IMG/VR virus record: IMGVR_UViG_3300030382_000777 | Span: 1 to 39,426 of that record | Direction: 5' to 3' (one strand) | Length of the DNA stretch: 39,426 nucleotides | Origin: a virus | Shown here: positions 26,148 to 32,986 of the stretch, piece by piece | Position numbering within the stretch: the stretch's first letter is position 1 | Layout: every line of letters begins with the position of its first letter | The notes under the pieces: model-generated | Seen by the model: only the letters and a program-made list of their open reading frames with translations | Told to the model about the DNA's origin: nothing | Database searches by the model: none | Program-made: the position numbers and the translations under genes

Positions 26148-26393
26148 ATGAAGAAAGCCACAGAAGACCAGTTTAATGAATTACATAGCCTTGTCACAAC
26201 AGAATTCCTAACACGGGTCCGAAGTGGTACTGCTTCTACACAAGACTTAAAAGCAGCTTGTGACTGGTTAAAAACAAATGATATTAGCGGTATAGCTTAT
26301 GATGGTAGCCCATTAGAAAAGCTAGCTAGTGTAATCCCAAAAGTAGACCCTGAACTTGTAAAACGGAGAATGTATGGCAAAATCATCAACTGA
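26148..26393 (+). CDS. small terminase subunit, gp18-like
   Basis: 81 residues (T7 gp18 is 89). The sequence MKKATEDQFNELHSLVTTEF, then TQDLKAACDWLKTNDISGIA and VDPELVKRRMYGK matches the T7-like small terminase pattern as I know it. This subunit recognises concatemeric phage DNA and recruits the large subunit to the portal. The large subunit lies 2.1 kb downstream. Start overlaps none; the end overlaps the next gene by 20 bp. Confidence 0.8.
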   Translation: MKKATEDQFNELHSLVTTEFLTRVRSGTASTQDLKAACDWLKTNDISGIAYDGSPLEKLASVIPKVDPELVKRRMYGKIIN

Positions 26394-26619
26394 CACATAT
26401 CGGACGAATGCAAAATCACGTGCTAAGCATGTACGTGATAACAGCCCTGGTGGTAAATACGCCCATTCTAATGAGTATAAACGTAAGCATAGTAAAGCAA
26501 GAGCTTCGTTAAAAATTTCTAAAGGTTCAAATATGGATGCTTCTAAACAATCTGATGGATCTTATAAAGCAGAAAGCCGTAAAACTAATAGAGGCCGTGG
26601 AGGTGCTAAAAAACGATGA
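26374..26619 (+). CDS. basic conserved-type protein, 81 aa
   Basis: ATG lies within the end of the small terminase gene. Very Lys/Arg/Ser-rich: SRAKHVRDNSPGGKYAHSNE, KRKHSKARASLKISKGSNMD, ending RGRGGAKKR. The high positive charge suggests nucleic-acid binding. It recurs in cyanophage packaging clusters; I know no tested function. The stop overlaps the next ATG (ATGA). Confidence 0.65.
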   Translation: MAKSSTDTYRTNAKSRAKHVRDNSPGGKYAHSNEYKRKHSKARASLKISKGSNMDASKQSDGSYKAESRKTNRGRGGAKKR

Positions 26620-26909
26620 CTACTTCTTTAAAAAATAGATTAGAACTTTTAAGTTATATTCAAAAATCTGAATGGTTTAAAGATCTTGAAAGAAGTAAAT
26701 TAACTATATCAGATTCAGAAGAAACAGAAGTTGAATTAACTGAAGAAGGTGAGGATCCTAATCCTGCACCTGATCCTGGAACTCCACTTGAACCAGATGA
26801 ACCACGTAGTTGGCAAGTAGTAGATACTAAGATAGTAAAACCTAATAGAGATCAACTTATAATACCATTTAAAAGAAGAAGAGGTAGAGGCGGAGGTCAA
26901 GGGAAGTAA
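26616..26909 (+). CDS. hypothetical protein, 97 aa
   Basis: ATGA overlap with the preceding gene; TAA overlaps the next ATG by one base. Helical N terminus (MTTSLKNRLELLSYIQKSEW), an acidic/Pro-rich middle (EEGEDPNPAPDPGTPLEPDE), and a basic end (FKRRRGRGGGQGK). No known domain. The charge arrangement suggests a linker protein, possibly a nucleic-acid-binding one; unconfirmed. Confidence 0.55.
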   Translation: MTTSLKNRLELLSYIQKSEWFKDLERSKLTISDSEETEVELTEEGEDPNPAPDPGTPLEPDEPRSWQVVDTKIVKPNRDQLIIPFKRRRGRGGGQGK

Positions 26910-28501
26910 TGGCAGAATATAGGCAACCTTTGGATCAAGATGATTTTTTAAGTCAATTTGATGAGGAACCTGAAGAATATAAAAAAGGATTAGAACAATT
27001 CTATGCTCAAAAAGGTAATAGAAAAAAAGTAAATATACCATTTCAAGGTGGTAGAATACTATTCCAACGTAATCCAAGTCTTTTTAGAAAAGATGATAGT
27101 CCAATAGTTAGGTACTTCTATGATAATAAAGAGTTTCACCAACAAACAATGGAGAAACTTAATAGAGCACAGCAAATTACTAATGCTCCTGTTATTTTAG
27201 CTCCATTAATTTCTACATTTGCAGGTGCTAAAGTCCTAGCTCATAGAAGAGGATTAGGTAAAGAAGGTAATGTAAGAGTCGAAAGATTTGGTGATGAAGG
27301 TAAGGTTATTGATTTAGTTCCTACTAAACCTAAAGTTAATACCACACAACCTAAATTAAAACAAAACTTAGAGGCTAATTATTCTCCTAAAGTAAGATTT
27401 ACTCAAGCTGATTTAGATGCCATGGGTATTGGTAAACCACTGCAATATAATGAAGGCGGTGGCCTATTGAAAGACGCTTCAATGACTAAATGGGATGGAG
27501 TTAATAGAGTAGGGATAGATTCTAAATATGTAAAACCTGGAGAAACTTACTATACACCTCTTGGTCCATATGCTTTGAAATCTAAAACTAATGTAGATGC
27601 TATACCTAAAATTGATACTAGTTTAAATAAATTAGTTTTAAACAAAAAGACGACAAGAGGAACCTTGTATAAAGCTTTAGATACACAAATATCTAGAGAT
27701 ATAGATCCTAAACATTTAACGTATTCTATTGACGATATAATTGATCAAGGATTTGCTACTCAATTAGGATTGAGACAAGGAGCTGGGAAAACTGTAGCAG
27801 ATAAATTGCCTGGATATATAAGAAAGAGGGATGAATTATCAGTTATACCTGAAGAAACCCGTTCTGCAGGTCTTTCTAGAGATCCACTCAAAGGTGCGCA
27901 GAAAAATGTAAAAACTAATTTCCGTAATTTACGAGATTTATTCTCTTTAAATTTACTGACTAAAGATAAGGATATATTTAAAATAGACAGAAAAGGTATT
28001 AAAAATGCATTAGTTACCTTTAAAGTTGGAGATAAAGAATGGCATCATACTTTCTTTGGTAATAAAGAAGGTGGGAAACTCTTCTTAAATAAAGTAGCTC
28101 AAGATCCAGTACTTGCTATAAATATAATGGCAAAGTTACAGGAACTTAAATTACCTACTTCAGGTGTCGTAGAGAATTTAGCTTTAATTGAAAAGGCAGA
28201 AGGTACAGCAGGTATAGGTCATAATAAATTACATAATATTTTTAGAGAATTAGGATTAGAACAAGGAGGAGATTTAGATTTTTCAGAGTATGTAGACGCT
28301 GTTGCTGAAGCTTATTTAGCGGGAGATGAAACTGCTATAAATCATTTCTTTACTTTATTAGAAGTTTATGCAGCAAGAACAGCACCTAGAATGGCACAAG
28401 AAACTAAAAAAGCAGGAGGAGTAATGTTCAAAGATACAGGTGTAGAAGAACTTACTTCTGTTCAAAAATATAAACCTAAATCTACTAAGTTTAGAAACTG
28501 A
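26909..28501 (+). CDS. 530-aa protein with WHH/HNH-like nuclease motif
   Basis: The first 340 residues are basic, low-complexity-like and unrecognised. The C-terminal third shows DKEWHHTFFGNKEGG (Trp378, His379, His380), Asn423 in VENLALIEKAEG, and HNKLHN (His438, His442). This His-His ... Asn ... His-x3-His order is that of the treble-clef HNH superfamily, WHH/LHH branch. A metal-dependent DNase acting near packaging is therefore plausible; many phages carry an HNH protein beside the terminase that helps cutting. Cysteine zinc ligands are not seen. The assignment is motif-based and tentative. Gene lies 2 bases upstream of the large terminase gene. Confidence 0.5.
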   Translation: MAEYRQPLDQDDFLSQFDEEPEEYKKGLEQFYAQKGNRKKVNIPFQGGRILFQRNPSLFRKDDSPIVRYFYDNKEFHQQTMEKLNRAQQITNAPVILAPLISTFAGAKVLAHRRGLGKEGNVRVERFGDEGKVIDLVPTKPKVNTTQPKLKQNLEANYSPKVRFTQADLDAMGIGKPLQYNEGGGLLKDASMTKWDGVNRVGIDSKYVKPGETYYTPLGPYALKSKTNVDAIPKIDTSLNKLVLNKKTTRGTLYKALDTQISRDIDPKHLTYSIDDIIDQGFATQLGLRQGAGKTVADKLPGYIRKRDELSVIPEETRSAGLSRDPLKGAQKNVKTNFRNLRDLFSLNLLTKDKDIFKIDRKGIKNALVTFKVGDKEWHHTFFGNKEGGKLFLNKVAQDPVLAINIMAKLQELKLPTSGVVENLALIEKAEGTAGIGHNKLHNIFRELGLEQGGDLDFSEYVDAVAEAYLAGDETAINHFFTLLEVYAARTAPRMAQETKKAGGVMFKDTGVEELTSVQKYKPKSTKFRN

Positions 28502-28503
28502 TA

Positions 28504-30240
28504 ATGACTGACTCCTTAACCGCCCTCCAAGACGACTTCAAACTATTCCTTCAAGCATTATGGGGACAACTAGATCTACCCTCCCCTACACGTGCTCAGT
28601 ATGCTATAGCTGACTACTTACAAAATGGACCAAAGAGATTACAGATCCAAGCCTTTAGAGGTGTTGGTAAATCTTGGATTACTGGCGCTTTTGTTCTTTG
28701 GACACTCTTTAATGATCCAGAAAGAAAAATAATGATTATATCTGCTTCTAAAGAAAGAGCAGATAACATGTCTATCTTCCTACAAAAACTAATTATTGAA
28801 ACCCCATGGCTCAGTCACCTTCAACCGAAATCAGACGATTCACGCTGGAGTCGCATCAGCTTCGACGTCCTTTGTTCTCCTCACCAAGCCCCAAGCGTAA
28901 AGTCGGTGGGAATAACTGGTCAGCTAACAGGAAGTCGCGCAGATTTAATGATCTTGGACGACATAGAGGTTCCTGGAAATTCCATGACGGAGTTAATGCG
29001 TGAGAAATTACTTCAACTCTGCACGGAAGCAGAGTCAATTCTTACACCCAAAAGTGATAGCCGTATTATGTATCTCGGGACTCCTCAGACTACTTTTACT
29101 GTTTATCGTAAGCTGGCAGAGCGTAACTACCGTCCGTTCGTTTGGCCAGCAAGATACCCCCGTAAGTCAAAACTCTCTCAATACGAAGGATTACTAGCAC
29201 CTCAGATCCAGGCCGACCTCGATTCAGGTGTGGTAGAATGGGAAACAACAGATGATAGATTTGATAATGACGACCTAATAGAACGTGAAGCATCTATGGG
29301 TCGAAGTAACTTTATGCTTCAATTTCAACTTGATACGAGTTTAAGTGATGCAGAGAAGTTCCCTCTTAAAATGGCTGATATGGTCGTCACTAGTGTTAAT
29401 CCCACTAAGGCTCCCGAATCCATTGTATGGTGCTCCGATCCCTCAAACGTCATCAAAGACGTACCAACAGTTGGACTACCAGGTGATTACTTTTACTCTC
29501 CAATGCAAATGGTTGGAGACTGGGACTCCTACAGTGAAACAATTTGTTCCGTTGATCCCTCTGGTAGAGGATCCGACGAGACAACAGCAGCCTATCTCTC
29601 CCAACGAAACGGGTTCCTATATCTGCATGAAATGCGAGCTTACAGAGACGGATACTCAGACCGCACCCTGCTGGATATACTTCGAGGATGTAAAAAGTTC
29701 AACGCCACTACCCTCCTTATCGAATCAAACTTCGGTGATGGAATAGTAGCTGAACTATTTAAAAAGCATATTCAACAGACAAAACAACAGATATTTATAG
29801 AAGAAACTCGTGCTAACGTTAGGAAAGAAGATCGTATCATTGATAGCTTGGAGCCTGTTCTTAATCAACATCGTTTGGTTGTTGATAAAGGTGTCATTGA
29901 TTGGGATTACAAGAGCAATGCAGATGAAGCTCCAGAACTTCGTCTTCTCTATATGCTTTTCTATCAAATGTCCCGTATGTGTAGAGAAAAAGGTGCTGTT
30001 AAACATGATGACAGACTCGACTGCTTGGCTCAAGGAGTAAAGTACTACACAGATGCACTCTCTATTAGCGCTGACGAGGCCATTAAGACACGTAAAAGAG
30101 AAGAATGGAACTCTATGCTAGAAGACTTCATAGACAACCCTCAGAGCTCTGCTAACCACTTAGTCTTTGGAATGAATAAAGACCAAAGAGAGGAAGCTAG
30201 AGGTAAAGAAGGTGGGAAATCTCTCCCTACTTGGGTTTGA
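28504..30240 (+). CDS. large terminase subunit (packaging ATPase/nuclease), gp19-like
   Basis: 578 residues (T7 gp19 is 586). Walker A FRGVGKSW (residues 51-58), Walker B LMILDDIE (148-155), followed by the nuclease domain with ICSVDPSGRGSDETTAAY (about 347) and HDDRLDCLAQGVKYY near 500. It pumps DNA into the prohead using ATP and cuts concatemers. C-ending codons are more frequent than in the neighbouring genes, especially before residue 450, suggesting different ancestry or selection for expression. A terminator-like hairpin follows. Confidence 0.97.
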   Translation: MTDSLTALQDDFKLFLQALWGQLDLPSPTRAQYAIADYLQNGPKRLQIQAFRGVGKSWITGAFVLWTLFNDPERKIMIISASKERADNMSIFLQKLIIETPWLSHLQPKSDDSRWSRISFDVLCSPHQAPSVKSVGITGQLTGSRADLMILDDIEVPGNSMTELMREKLLQLCTEAESILTPKSDSRIMYLGTPQTTFTVYRKLAERNYRPFVWPARYPRKSKLSQYEGLLAPQIQADLDSGVVEWETTDDRFDNDDLIEREASMGRSNFMLQFQLDTSLSDAEKFPLKMADMVVTSVNPTKAPESIVWCSDPSNVIKDVPTVGLPGDYFYSPMQMVGDWDSYSETICSVDPSGRGSDETTAAYLSQRNGFLYLHEMRAYRDGYSDRTLLDILRGCKKFNATTLLIESNFGDGIVAELFKKHIQQTKQQIFIEETRANVRKEDRIIDSLEPVLNQHRLVVDKGVIDWDYKSNADEAPELRLLYMLFYQMSRMCREKGAVKHDDRLDCLAQGVKYYTDALSISADEAIKTRKREEWNSMLEDFIDNPQSSANHLVFGMNKDQREEARGKEGGKSLPTWV

Positions 30241-30241
30241 C

Positions 30242-30265
30242 CCCTGGCTCTAAGTATACAGGGGA
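30242..30265 (+). repeat. 24-bp promoter-like repeat, copy A (copy B inside RNA polymerase gene)
   Basis: Directly after the terminase stop. It shares 23 of 24 bases with 35629-35652; the common core is CTCTAAGTATACAGGGGA. CCCCTG (30241-30246) and CAGGGG (30259-30264) can also form a hairpin. An AT-rich TAAGTATA followed by a G run resembles the layout of phage-type promoters (T7: CTCACTATAGGGAGA). Confidence 0.8.
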
Positions 30266-30291
30266 AGGAAGGGTGGACCTTCTCCTCCAAG

Positions 30292-30330
30292 GGAGGAATC
30301 TCGTCTTAACAGACATCAATTCCTCCTTTC
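30292..30330 (+). terminator. terminator after large terminase gene
   Basis: GGAGGAAT (30292-30299) pairs with ATTCCTCC (30319-30326); inside, GTCT pairs with AGAC. TTTC follows, then an AT-rich stretch. The upstream TCCTCC (30283-30288) can also pair with GGAGGA (30292-30297), so two exclusive folds are possible. It probably ends the late transcript. Confidence 0.6.
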
Positions 30331-30409
30331 TTAATACTTAATACTTATATCCCCTATTCTACCACCAACTCAAAAGAATCTTTGGATATACCTATTACAC
30401 TTACTGGTA

Positions 30410-30562
30410 ATGAAGAAACACCAAATTAAATCATCCTGGTACTACATCTTCTGGGGTGCAGCAACTCTCTCCGTACTTATTGGACAATTACATGTGGGGA
30501 GTGGTTATAATAGATTATCTAATACACTAGAACTTCACCTACTTTCTAACTGCAATGAATAA
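30410..30562 (+). CDS. small membrane protein, 50 aa
   Basis: ATG at 30410, TAA at 30560-30562. Sequence MKKHQIKSSWYYIFWGAATL continues SVLIGQLHVGSGYNRLSN; one transmembrane helix (about residues 10-27) with a basic N terminus. I know similar small MK-HQIKS-WYYIFWG proteins from cyanophages, without known function. Overlaps the next ORF by 8 bp. Confidence 0.65.
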   Translation: MKKHQIKSSWYYIFWGAATLSVLIGQLHVGSGYNRLSNTLELHLLSNCNE

Positions 30563-30728
30563 ACCTCAACTAATATACACTAACCCTATAGGAGCTACAG
30601 TACACTCTTATGAACTTACTGGAGGTCAAACAACCTTCCAGCGTTATCTTGCTTGCTTCCTTGGGCATTGTACTTTCTATAATACTTTAAAAGAAGCTAA
30701 ACATGGTATTGATTATAGGATGTCATAG
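30555..30728 (+). CDS. small hypothetical protein, 57 aa
   Basis: Starts within the previous gene's end and its stop overlaps the thyX GTG by one base (taGTG), so it is probably translationally coupled to thyX. Begins MNKPQLIYTNPIGATVHSYE and includes FQRYLACFLGHCTFYNTLKE and two Cys. No known motif. Confidence 0.5.
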   Translation: MNKPQLIYTNPIGATVHSYELTGGQTTFQRYLACFLGHCTFYNTLKEAKHGIDYRMS

Positions 30729-31375
30729 TGATTCATAGTGCTTCCGTAATCCATCATACGAAAGATGGTGATGACCTAATAGCTCATATGGCTAGAGTGT
30801 CAAACCCTAATGGTCAAGAGAAAGCGAGCGAAGCGAGCGGCTTAATAGGTTACTTAATTAAACATGGGCATTGGTCACCCTTTGAAATGGTTAATATGTG
30901 TGTGGAAATTAATACTACACGCTCTATAGCAGCTCAAATACTTAGGCATAGGTCGTTTAGCTTCCAAGAGTTCTCTCAACGGTACTCTAGCGTCATAGAT
31001 CTAGGTTTACCCATACTTCCAGAGCTTAGAAGACAAGATACTAAGAATAGACAGAATAGTATTGATGATATTGACCATCATGATCAACAAGTGTGGTTGA
31101 AGATGATAGATAAACACTTTAAACAAGGTATGGACCTGTATTCTAACATGCTTGAAGCTGGTATAGCGAAGGAGTGTGCACGAGAGGTGCTTCCAATGGC
31201 TTCAGTGAGCCGATTGTACATGAATGGTACATTGAGGTCATGGATACATTACTGTAAGCTTAGAGGGGCACAGGGGACGCAATTAGAGCATCGTAAGATA
31301 GCTGTAGAGGTTAAGAAGTTGATTAGAGAGTGTTTCCCTAAGACTTATATAGCAGCATCTTACTACATGGCGTAG
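30728..31375 (+). CDS. thyX: flavin-dependent thymidylate synthase
   Basis: 215 residues. The ThyX signature RHRX7S is intact: Arg73-His74-Arg75 to Ser83 (RHRSFSFQEFS). Other family segments: LIGYLIKHGHWSPFEMVNM (39-57) and RSWIHYCKLRGAQGTQLEHR near 170. It makes dTMP from dUMP using methylenetetrahydrofolate, FAD and NADPH, so it supplies thymine nucleotides for this AT-rich phage. GTG start coupled to the upstream stop. Residues 32-38 (KASEASG) are encoded by a 20-bp GC-rich sequence that occurs again inverted in the non-coding DNA downstream, an apparent insertion in a surface loop. Confidence 0.97.
   Translation: MIHSASVIHHTKDGDDLIAHMARVSNPNGQEKASEASGLIGYLIKHGHWSPFEMVNMCVEINTTRSIAAQILRHRSFSFQEFSQRYSSVIDLGLPILPELRRQDTKNRQNSIDDIDHHDQQVWLKMIDKHFKQGMDLYSNMLEAGIAKECAREVLPMASVSRLYMNGTLRSWIHYCKLRGAQGTQLEHRKIAVEVKKLIRECFPKTYIAASYYMA
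30821..30840 (+). repeat. 20-bp GC-rich repeat inside thyX
   Basis: AAAGCGAGCGAAGCGAGCGG, identical to the reverse complement of 31480-31499. In this AT-rich genome such a GC-rich 20-mer stands out. It keeps the thyX frame. Confidence 0.9.
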
Positions 31376-31415
31376 ATTTTTGTCATAAATTTCTGAAGGC
31401 ATTCCTTAAGAAGGG

Positions 31416-31444
31416 CGAGACTCACTGCCCCCCAAGGGGTCTCG
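31416..31444 (+). terminator. possible terminator after thyX
   Basis: CGAGAC (31416-31421) pairs with GTCTCG (31439-31444); inside, CCC can pair with GGG around CCAA, leaving a 7-base bulge. A T-rich stretch (GGTTATTTCTTTA) follows. Position fits the end of the late/thyX transcript. Confidence 0.5.
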
Positions 31445-31479
31445 GGTTATTTCTTTATACTTAACTAATTGTTAGTTTC

Positions 31480-31499
31480 CCGCTCGCTTCGCTCGCTTT
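31480..31499 (-). repeat. inverted copy of the 20-bp thyX repeat
   Basis: Reads CCGCTCGCTTCGCTCGCTTT on the + strand, the exact complement of 30821-30840, 640 bp away. The flanking bases are not similar, so the match is confined to the element. Confidence 0.9.
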
Positions 31500-31554
31500 A
31501 TTAACACATAGGGTGCATGATTGCACGCGCTGAACATCATACAGTGCGGTGATT

Positions 31555-31577
31555 GAGCGAGTGCGAAGCACGAGCGG
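31555..31577 (+). repeat. related GAA-loop hairpin element
   Basis: GAGCGAGTGCGAAGCACGAG begins this stretch: GTGC and GCAC pair around GAA, and the ends share GCGAAGC and GAGCGG with the thyX repeat. A shorter relative, GAGCGAAGCTC (34164-34174), stands directly before the ATG at 34175. The elements may be one family of small GAA-loop hairpins. Confidence 0.5.
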
Positions 31578-31724
31578 ATAGATTAGCTGTGTTAATTATA
31601 CATGTGTATATAGATTAGCTATGCTTATGTGTAACATTGTGTGCACATCTGTAGCGCTATGTATTACTTAATAGACACACACTAAATAACAATGTGACGC
31701 AGTGTAACGATACCAGCACATCGC

Positions 31725-31753
31725 TTGACTTATCCGTTGATCCGTGATATGAT
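31725..31753 (+). promoter_or_regulatory. host sigma70-type early promoter P1
   Basis: TTGACT (31725-31730), a 17-bp spacer, and TATGAT (31748-31753). Start of transcription is expected near 31760, 20 bp before the first early ATG. Its upstream sequence GCACATCGC is nearly the same as that of the next promoter. Confidence 0.8.
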
Positions 31754-31779
31754 ATGTATATACAAATGAATGAGGTACA

Positions 31780-31944
31780 ATGTTATTAAACAAAGAACAA
31801 TTAACACAATCATTATTACAATTAGTTCAAGGTGATTATGATTTATTAAATGATATCATGATTGAATATGTTGAATCAATTGATAATAAAAGATATGATG
31901 AATTAGAAGAGTATGTTAACAACAATCTAAATGAGATTATCTAA
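31780..31944 (+). CDS. first early protein, 54 aa, acidic
   Basis: ATG at 31780 with GAGG about 7 bases upstream; TAA at 31942-31944. Sequence begins MLLNKEQLTQSLLQLVQGDY and ends ELEEYVNNNLNEII; acidic and helical. As the first gene after an early host-type promoter it would be made at once after DNA entry, when T7-like phages take over the host. Small acidic early proteins sometimes inhibit host nucleases or polymerase, but no such motif is visible here. Confidence 0.65.
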   Translation: MLLNKEQLTQSLLQLVQGDYDLLNDIMIEYVESIDNKRYDELEEYVNNNLNEII

Positions 31945-31976
31945 TGTTACAGAGTGTGTCGGTTCACGCACATTGC

Positions 31977-32005
31977 TTGACTCTCACCTTCAACTCTGCT
32001 ATACT
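31977..32005 (+). promoter_or_regulatory. host sigma70-type early promoter P2
   Basis: TTGACT (31977-31982), 17-bp spacer, TATACT (32000-32005), about 40 bp before ATG 32046. Upstream bases GCACATTGC match P1 apart from one base, so both promoters share an extended element GCACATyGCTTGACT. Confidence 0.83.
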
Positions 32006-32045
32006 TATAGTATAAACAAAGTTCAACAAACTTCCATCTAATTCA

Positions 32046-32228
32046 ATGATACAAACTAACAACAACCTAACACCAATCTTCAATGGTTCAGTGTTAGTGA
32101 ATGAAACAGCATTACATGATCAAGCTGTTATGAATGTATTAAAAGCTCAATCAAAGAATAACTTTGAGTTTAAGAATGTATCACAAGATCATGTTACATT
32201 TGATGAGTTCATTGGTAAGGGAAACTAA
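32046..32228 (+). CDS. early protein, 60 aa
   Basis: Starts at the first ATG after promoter P2. Sequence begins MIQTNNNLTPIFNGSVLVNE, then LHDQAVMNVLKAQSKNNFEF and ends FDEFIGKGN. Soluble, no known motif. Probably transcribed by the host polymerase at the beginning of infection. Function unknown. Confidence 0.6.
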   Translation: MIQTNNNLTPIFNGSVLVNETALHDQAVMNVLKAQSKNNFEFKNVSQDHVTFDEFIGKGN

Positions 32229-32257
32229 CTCTTACTATGTGATTCTTTCCTTATAAC

Positions 32258-32292
32258 ATTCACAGTCAAATCATCGCTGAGTATGTTATAAT
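32258..32292 (+). promoter_or_regulatory. motif copy 1 (ATTCACAGTCAA) followed by a TATAAT box
   Basis: Motif ATTCACAGTCAA at 32258-32269; TATAAT at 32287-32292, preceded by TG one base upstream (an extended -10). There is no good -35 hexamer at 16-18 bp, and the motif occupies that place. This could be an extended -10 promoter for the KTSC gene, or the TATAAT may be coincidental. Confidence 0.6.
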
Positions 32293-32334
32293 GAAGGATT
32301 CAATAATTTCCTTCAACCTTAACAATTATTATTT

Positions 32335-32652
32335 ATGTTTACTATGTTAATTACTGTACCTAACCGCACATCAACTGCAATCGAATCATTACAAGTTGAT
32401 GCATTAAACTCTCAAGCTTATGTAACATTCAAGAATGGTAATTCATATGCTTATGGTAATGTATCCAAGCGTGCAATCGTTAACGTATTGTTTAATCCTG
32501 ACGTATCATTAGGTTTCTGGGTTAACAACAACCTAGTACAATCTGAAAGAGCGATAGTATTAAATGGTGATGAGTTTGACTACAAAGCTATTACTTCAAC
32601 ACCATACTTGAAAGAGTTAGAAACTGAAGTTAAACTACCTTCCTTTGTATAA
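32335..32652 (+). CDS. KTSC-like domain protein, 105 aa
   Basis: The segment VPNRTSTAIESLQVDALNSQ, then AYVTFKNGNSYAYGNVSKRA and SLGFWVNNNLVQSER matches the small KTSC domain (a short beta-sheet protein ending in a helix; named after similarity to lysyl-tRNA synthetase C-terminal parts). Its molecular role is unproven. ATG 32335 was chosen; an in-frame ATG 32344 is equally possible because neither has a strong ribosome site. Early-region gene. Confidence 0.65.
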   Translation: MFTMLITVPNRTSTAIESLQVDALNSQAYVTFKNGNSYAYGNVSKRAIVNVLFNPDVSLGFWVNNNLVQSERAIVLNGDEFDYKAITSTPYLKELETEVKLPSFV

Positions 32653-32697
32653 CTAATTCAAGTTTAATCAGTTCACCTATTCTTATTACTTAACAGC

Positions 32698-32847
32698 ATG
32701 AATTACAACGTTTCAACTAAACAGAATCTAGTTCAACTTTTAGAAATAAAAGATAAAGATCTAGAGAAATTAGATGAGTTAAAAGAACAACAATTAATTC
32801 TATTCTGGTTATTATTTATTGTAGCAGGAATAGGGTTTAGTTTCTAA
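32698..32847 (+). CDS. small tail-anchored membrane protein, 49 aa
   Basis: ATG at 32698, TAA at 32845-32847. Helical charged N-terminal part (NLVQLLEIKDKDLEKLDELK) and one C-terminal transmembrane helix (LILFWLLFIVAGIGFSF). This tail-anchored arrangement puts the charged part in the cytoplasm. Early gene of unknown function. Confidence 0.6.
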   Translation: MNYNVSTKQNLVQLLEIKDKDLEKLDELKEQQLILFWLLFIVAGIGFSF

Positions 32848-32865
32848 CACTAACTCAACTTAAAT

Positions 32866-32886
32866 TGACTCTTCATTGAGTCATTT
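32866..32886 (+). terminator. hairpin before tRNA-Asp, terminator-like
   Basis: TGACTC (32866-32871) and GAGTCA (32878-32883) form a 6-bp stem with a 6-base loop, followed by TTT. It stops two bases before tRNA-Asp and may be a weak terminator or processing signal. Confidence 0.5.
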
Positions 32887-32888
32887 CT

Positions 32889-32960
32889 GATCCTATAGAT
32901 TAACGGTTAAATCATTACACTGTCACTGTAAAGATAAGGGTTCAATTCCCTTTAGGATCG
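32889..32960 (+). tRNA. tRNA-Asp (anticodon GTC)
   Basis: 72 nt. Acceptor GATCCTA pairs with TAGGATC (32953-32959), discriminator G as expected for Asp. D stem GATT/AATC, anticodon stem TTACA/TGTAA with loop CTGTCAC (anticodon GTC), T arm AAGGG/CCCTT with TTCAATT. CCA is not encoded. It stands alone in the early region, far from the Ser/Gly pair, and is bracketed by two small hairpins. It reads GAC and GAT; GAT is very frequent in this genome. Confidence 0.93.
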
Positions 32961-32961
32961 T

Positions 32962-32977
32962 TGACACTTCGGTGTCA
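32962..32977 (+). terminator. TTCG hairpin after tRNA-Asp
   Basis: TGACAC and GTGTCA form a perfect 6-bp stem around TTCG; TTGTT follows. It may be a weak terminator or protect the 3' end of the tRNA precursor. Confidence 0.55.
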
Positions 32978-32986
32978 TTGTTAACA

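Larger units (their letters stand above)
31376..31724. other. non-coding, hairpin-rich region at the joined genome ends
   Basis: No credible ORF in about 350 bp. Contents: a terminator-like hairpin, the inverted copy of the thyX repeat, a related GAA-loop hairpin (31555-31577), a GTGCA/TGCAC hairpin near 31513-31526, and an 11-bp direct repeat ATAGATTAGCT (31578-31588 and 31610-31620) flanking an AT-rich palindrome-like TATACATGTGTATA. It separates late genes from the early promoters. T7-like phages have their terminal repeat and left-end control region here, so it may hold the physical ends; the exact ends cannot be read from the sequence. Confidence 0.55.

Noticed and set aside
32261-32292. 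The repeated motif as a sigma70 -35 element
   Set aside because: Only copy 1 has a TATAAT at near-suitable distance; the other copies have none, so it is not a general -35 box.
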